From positions 1-15,961 of the forward strand of contig CAJULH010000045.1 of NCBI GenBank assembly GCA_910587175.1: a DNA stretch of 15,961 nucleotides. The letters run 5' to 3'. Numbering within the stretch: position 1 is the first letter of the stretch; the number at the start of each line of letters is the position of its first letter. Both the position numbers and the translations under genes were made by a program. The notes under the pieces were generated by a model that saw nothing but the letters and a program-made list of their open reading frames with translations, was not told the DNA's origin and made no database searches. Below are positions 14,047 through 15,961 of the stretch, one piece after another. The DNA comes from Candidatus Gastranaerophilales bacterium (GTDB lineage Bacteria > Cyanobacteriota > Vampirovibrionia > Gastranaerophilales > Gastranaerophilaceae).

Positions 14047-14890
14047 CCTTTAAATGTTTCTTTGAAATATGGGTGTAAAGCTGCGTTGTTACTATATTTG
14101 CGTGTCCTAAAAGCTCCTGCACCACCCTTAAATCTGCTCCGTTTTCAAGCAGATGTGTTGCAAAAGTATGTCGTATTGTGTGCGGGGAAATTGATTTGTG
14201 GATTATATCGCCAAGGTTTCGGATGAAGCTGTATACCCACTGGCGGTTGATTTTTTCTGCAAAATTATTCAAAAATAATTTATCCTCATTCTTTTTTTTA
14301 GATGTTGAGAGCTTAATATCAATCTCTCTTTCTTTAAGGTAATTTTTCAGAGCTGTTTTTGCCTTTGCTCCAAGCGGTATAACTCTTTCCTTGCTGCCTT
14401 TTCCTAATGTTCTTATGGTGTCATTTTTAAAATCTATGTTTTTAAGGTTTAATTCCACAAGTTCTGATACTCTGAGTCCTGTGGCATAAAGAAGCTCAAA
14501 TACAGCGAGTTCGCGCGTATCCATTTTTTCTTTAAAAAGTTTTTCAATCTCATCCATAGTTATCACCTTTGGCAGTTTTTTTGAAATCTTAGGAGTGGCA
14601 ATGGAGAGTGCCGGGTTTGCTTTCAGTTCTTTTGTAGAACACAAATATCTGAAAAATCCTTTTATGGAGGCGATTTTTCTTGTTATTGTAGTTGTATTAA
14701 AGCCGTTTTTACCCAAATATTTTATATATTCGCTTAAATGGCTTCTTTTTATATCTTCAATATTGTTTATGCCGCTAAAATATTCAAAGAACAAAAAAAG
14801 GTCGTTTTTATACGCAGCAATAGTATTGGTGCTTAAACCGCGCTCTATTTCAAGGTATGATAAATAATCACTTGCAAGTTGAATTATCAT
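14021..14890 (-). CDS. xerD: Tyrosine recombinase, XerD type
   Basis: A 289-residue site-specific recombinase. XerC/XerD pairs resolve chromosome dimers at dif before division. The N-terminal core-binding (SAM-like) domain covers about residues 5-95 (YLEIERGLSTNTIAAYKNDL), and the catalytic domain about 110-280. The full active site is present: Arg140 (ATGLRVSEL), Lys164 (GKGSKERVIPL), His237 and Arg240 (PHTIRHTFA), His263 (LLGHANI) and the nucleophile Tyr272 (TQLYTHIS). The end HLKDVYFAI resembles XerD (LKDVY) more than XerC. I took the ATG at 14890, which matches the usual family start; an in-frame TTG at 14926 adds 12 residues and has no ribosome binding site. It lies 57 bases after the membrane protein gene and overlaps the GNAT gene. 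A mobile-element integrase is less likely, given its length and lack of cargo. Confidence 0.88.
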   Translation of the reverse strand: MIIQLASDYLSYLEIERGLSTNTIAAYKNDLFLFFEYFSGINNIEDIKRSHLSEYIKYLGKNGFNTTTITRKIASIKGFFRYLCSTKELKANPALSIATPKISKKLPKVITMDEIEKLFKEKMDTRELAVFELLYATGLRVSELVELNLKNIDFKNDTIRTLGKGSKERVIPLGAKAKTALKNYLKEREIDIKLSTSKKKNEDKLFLNNFAEKINRQWVYSFIRNLGDIIHKSISPHTIRHTFATHLLENGADLRVVQELLGHANIVTTQLYTHISKKHLKDVYFAING

Positions 14891-14947
14891 AAAAGAAATT
14901 TTATATTTGTTTTTGTATTCCTGCAAGGTAAATTTGGAGGATAATTT

Positions 14948-15574
14948 TTATGCTGTAGTTTGAAATTGCGCAAAGGCAGGTGCTTCATTTTTTGCCATTC
15001 GAAGCATGGCATATTGGGATTTTGCCTTATTTAATTCTTCCGTTGTCCGGGCTGATTTTGCCTGTTTTGAGACCTCATCATACAGGTCTTTTTCAATTTT
15101 ATGCTGACCAAGGTATAAATCCATCTCTTCGGATTTTTTATGGGCATTGATTTTTCCCTGGTACATTGATTTTGGTGCATTATACAGTGCATAAATTGCT
15201 GCAATGGCACCAACTATGCCGATTGCAATTGCAGCCCATGATGCAAACCCCAATGCTGCGAGCTTTAAGCCTTTTGCATCTTTATAATTTCTTTTTGCAA
15301 GCTTTTGTCCAGCGGTTATTGTTGTTTCCAATAAATCTGTGTCGTCAAAGACATAATAAAGTGCCCTTGCTCCAAAGCCAAGTCCTGCAATCAAAGATGC
15401 CTTAAATACATCCAGCTGTTCCATAGATTTTCTGATAGGGTTTTCAAAATCATGTTTTATGGTATTTTCCGATGCGCCTTTAAATGCTGTCTTTAAAGCA
15501 GGAAAAGAGCCGAATACATGCTTCTTTGCTGCATATTCTGCAGTATTATAATTTTTTATTGAATTAATCTTCAT
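14948..15574 (-). CDS. Hypothetical membrane protein, paralogous to its upstream neighbour
   Basis: A 208-residue protein of no known family. After a polar N-terminus come two hydrophobic segments: about 57-77 (FKASLIAGLGFGARALYYVF) and a stronger one at about 105-131, rich in Ala, Ile and Gly. Then there is a basic and acidic C-terminal tail, probably helical, from about 140 to 200. Residues 133-173 align without gaps to the tail of the next gene upstream, with 13 of 41 identical (P, Y, K, MD, KDL and EV positions), so the two are likely tandem duplicates. AAAAGG lies six bases before the ATG. The genes are 17 bases apart and probably one transcript. The topology suggests a membrane-anchored protein with a cytoplasmic helical tail; the function is unknown. 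Confidence 0.75.
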   Translation of the reverse strand: MKINSIKNYNTAEYAAKKHVFGSFPALKTAFKGASENTIKHDFENPIRKSMEQLDVFKASLIAGLGFGARALYYVFDDTDLLETTITAGQKLAKRNYKDAKGLKLAALGFASWAAIAIGIVGAIAAIYALYNAPKSMYQGKINAHKKSEEMDLYLGQHKIEKDLYDEVSKQAKSARTTEELNKAKSQYAMLRMAKNEAPAFAQFQTTA

Positions 15575-15591
15575 ATTTGCCTTTTAACAAA

Positions 15592-15961
15592 TTAAAAAGT
15601 TTTAAAACCTACCATAGAGGCTTTATTTGCAAGCTGAAGCTGCAGGTTGTGCTCCAATTTTTGATCCAAAGGAACTTCAGAATCTTTCACTTCATTGTGC
15701 ACTTCTTTTGTTAAATCTTTTTTGAGCTCTGCGTCTCTTGTGAAGATATCCATCTGTTTTTCTTTAACAGTGGCGCCCACTTTTGTATGATAAAGTTTGG
15801 AAGGCAAAGTGAGGGCAAGCGTTACAAGAGCTGCTGCAGCGCCTGCAAGAAGAGGAATTTTGGTGAATAAATCTTTATTTGCAAAGGTTGAAGTTAATCC
15901 TGCACCTATTGCACCGACTACGGCAGAAATTCCTGCAGAAGACAATACGGCGAGTTTTCTT
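15592..15961 (-). CDS. Hypothetical membrane protein, 5' end outside the window
   Basis: Only the last 122 residues are visible; the frame stays open to the right edge, and I see no convincing start, so the true start lies beyond 15961. Two hydrophobic segments are seen, LSSAGISAVVGAIGAGLTS and IPLLAGAAAALVTLALTL, followed by a charged helical tail rich in Lys, Glu and Asp that aligns with the tail of the next gene. This gene is first in a minus-strand cluster leading through a paralogue to xerD and the GNAT gene. Function unknown. A membrane scaffold role, or a large multi-module protein of which this is the end, are both possible. Confidence 0.7.
   Translation of the reverse strand, partial: RKLAVLSSAGISAVVGAIGAGLTSTFANKDLFTKIPLLAGAAAALVTLALTLPSKLYHTKVGATVKEKQMDIFTRDAELKKDLTKEVHNEVKDSEVPLDQKLEHNLQLQLANKASMVGFKTF

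Noticed and set aside
14021..14890. XerD-type gene as a phage or island integrase
   Set aside because: Length, the LKDVY C-terminus and housekeeping surroundings fit chromosomal XerD; no att-like repeats or tRNA target are visible.

Overview
The window is AT-rich DNA, with no rRNA, tRNA or CRISPR array that I can see. The best fit is a chromosome of a gut-type non-photosynthetic cyanobacterial relative (Vampirovibrionia/Melainabacteria, probably Gastranaerophilales). That placement is an inference. It rests on low GC, a diderm-looking exported beta-rich protein, a prepilin-type N-terminus on a huge glycine-rich protein, lineage-style small membrane proteins, and ordinary bacterial cysK, lysS and xerD genes. 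I could not check it by search.

Positions 1-2100: a minus-strand zinc-ribbon protein (125-571), a 51-codon membrane microprotein (698-853), a probably leaderless gene for a secreted beta-rich protein (940-1527), and a convergent minus-strand gene (1699-2046). A perfect 19-bp inverted repeat sits between the last two.

Positions 2146-4687: a secreted glycoside-hydrolase-like protein of the DUF187/GHL10 type, then about 750 bases without a convincing protein gene. This gap holds a GC-rich hairpin, one copy of a 49-bp repeat, and a candidate structured RNA on the minus strand.

Positions 4688-8295: cysK (minus), a small cysteine-cluster protein, a short alpha-glucan phosphorylase homologue (GT35-like) whose PLP-binding lysine position reads serine, a bidirectional terminator, and a small XRE-type repressor gene (minus).

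Positions 8296-11739: the XRE gene diverges from a 931-codon prepilin-like glycine-rich protein. A perfect 10-bp-arm dyad lies exactly in the spacer of the promoter of the glycine-rich gene, which looks like a local repressor/operator switch for a surface protein. Directly after this gene is a GC-rich island of about 280 bases with nested stems and a possible pseudoknot. It runs into the second copy of the 49-bp repeat, which here forms a terminator-like hairpin.

Positions 11740-15961: lysS with its own promoter and a strong terminator, then a minus-strand cluster read from the right edge inward: two paralogous membrane proteins (the first cut by the window edge), the XerD-type tyrosine recombinase, and a GNAT acetyltransferase overlapping the xerD end.

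Most genes are housekeeping or metabolic. The most unusual parts are the XRE/operator/glycine-rich module, the structured island behind it, the serine-substituted phosphorylase, and the minus-strand RNA candidate near cysK.
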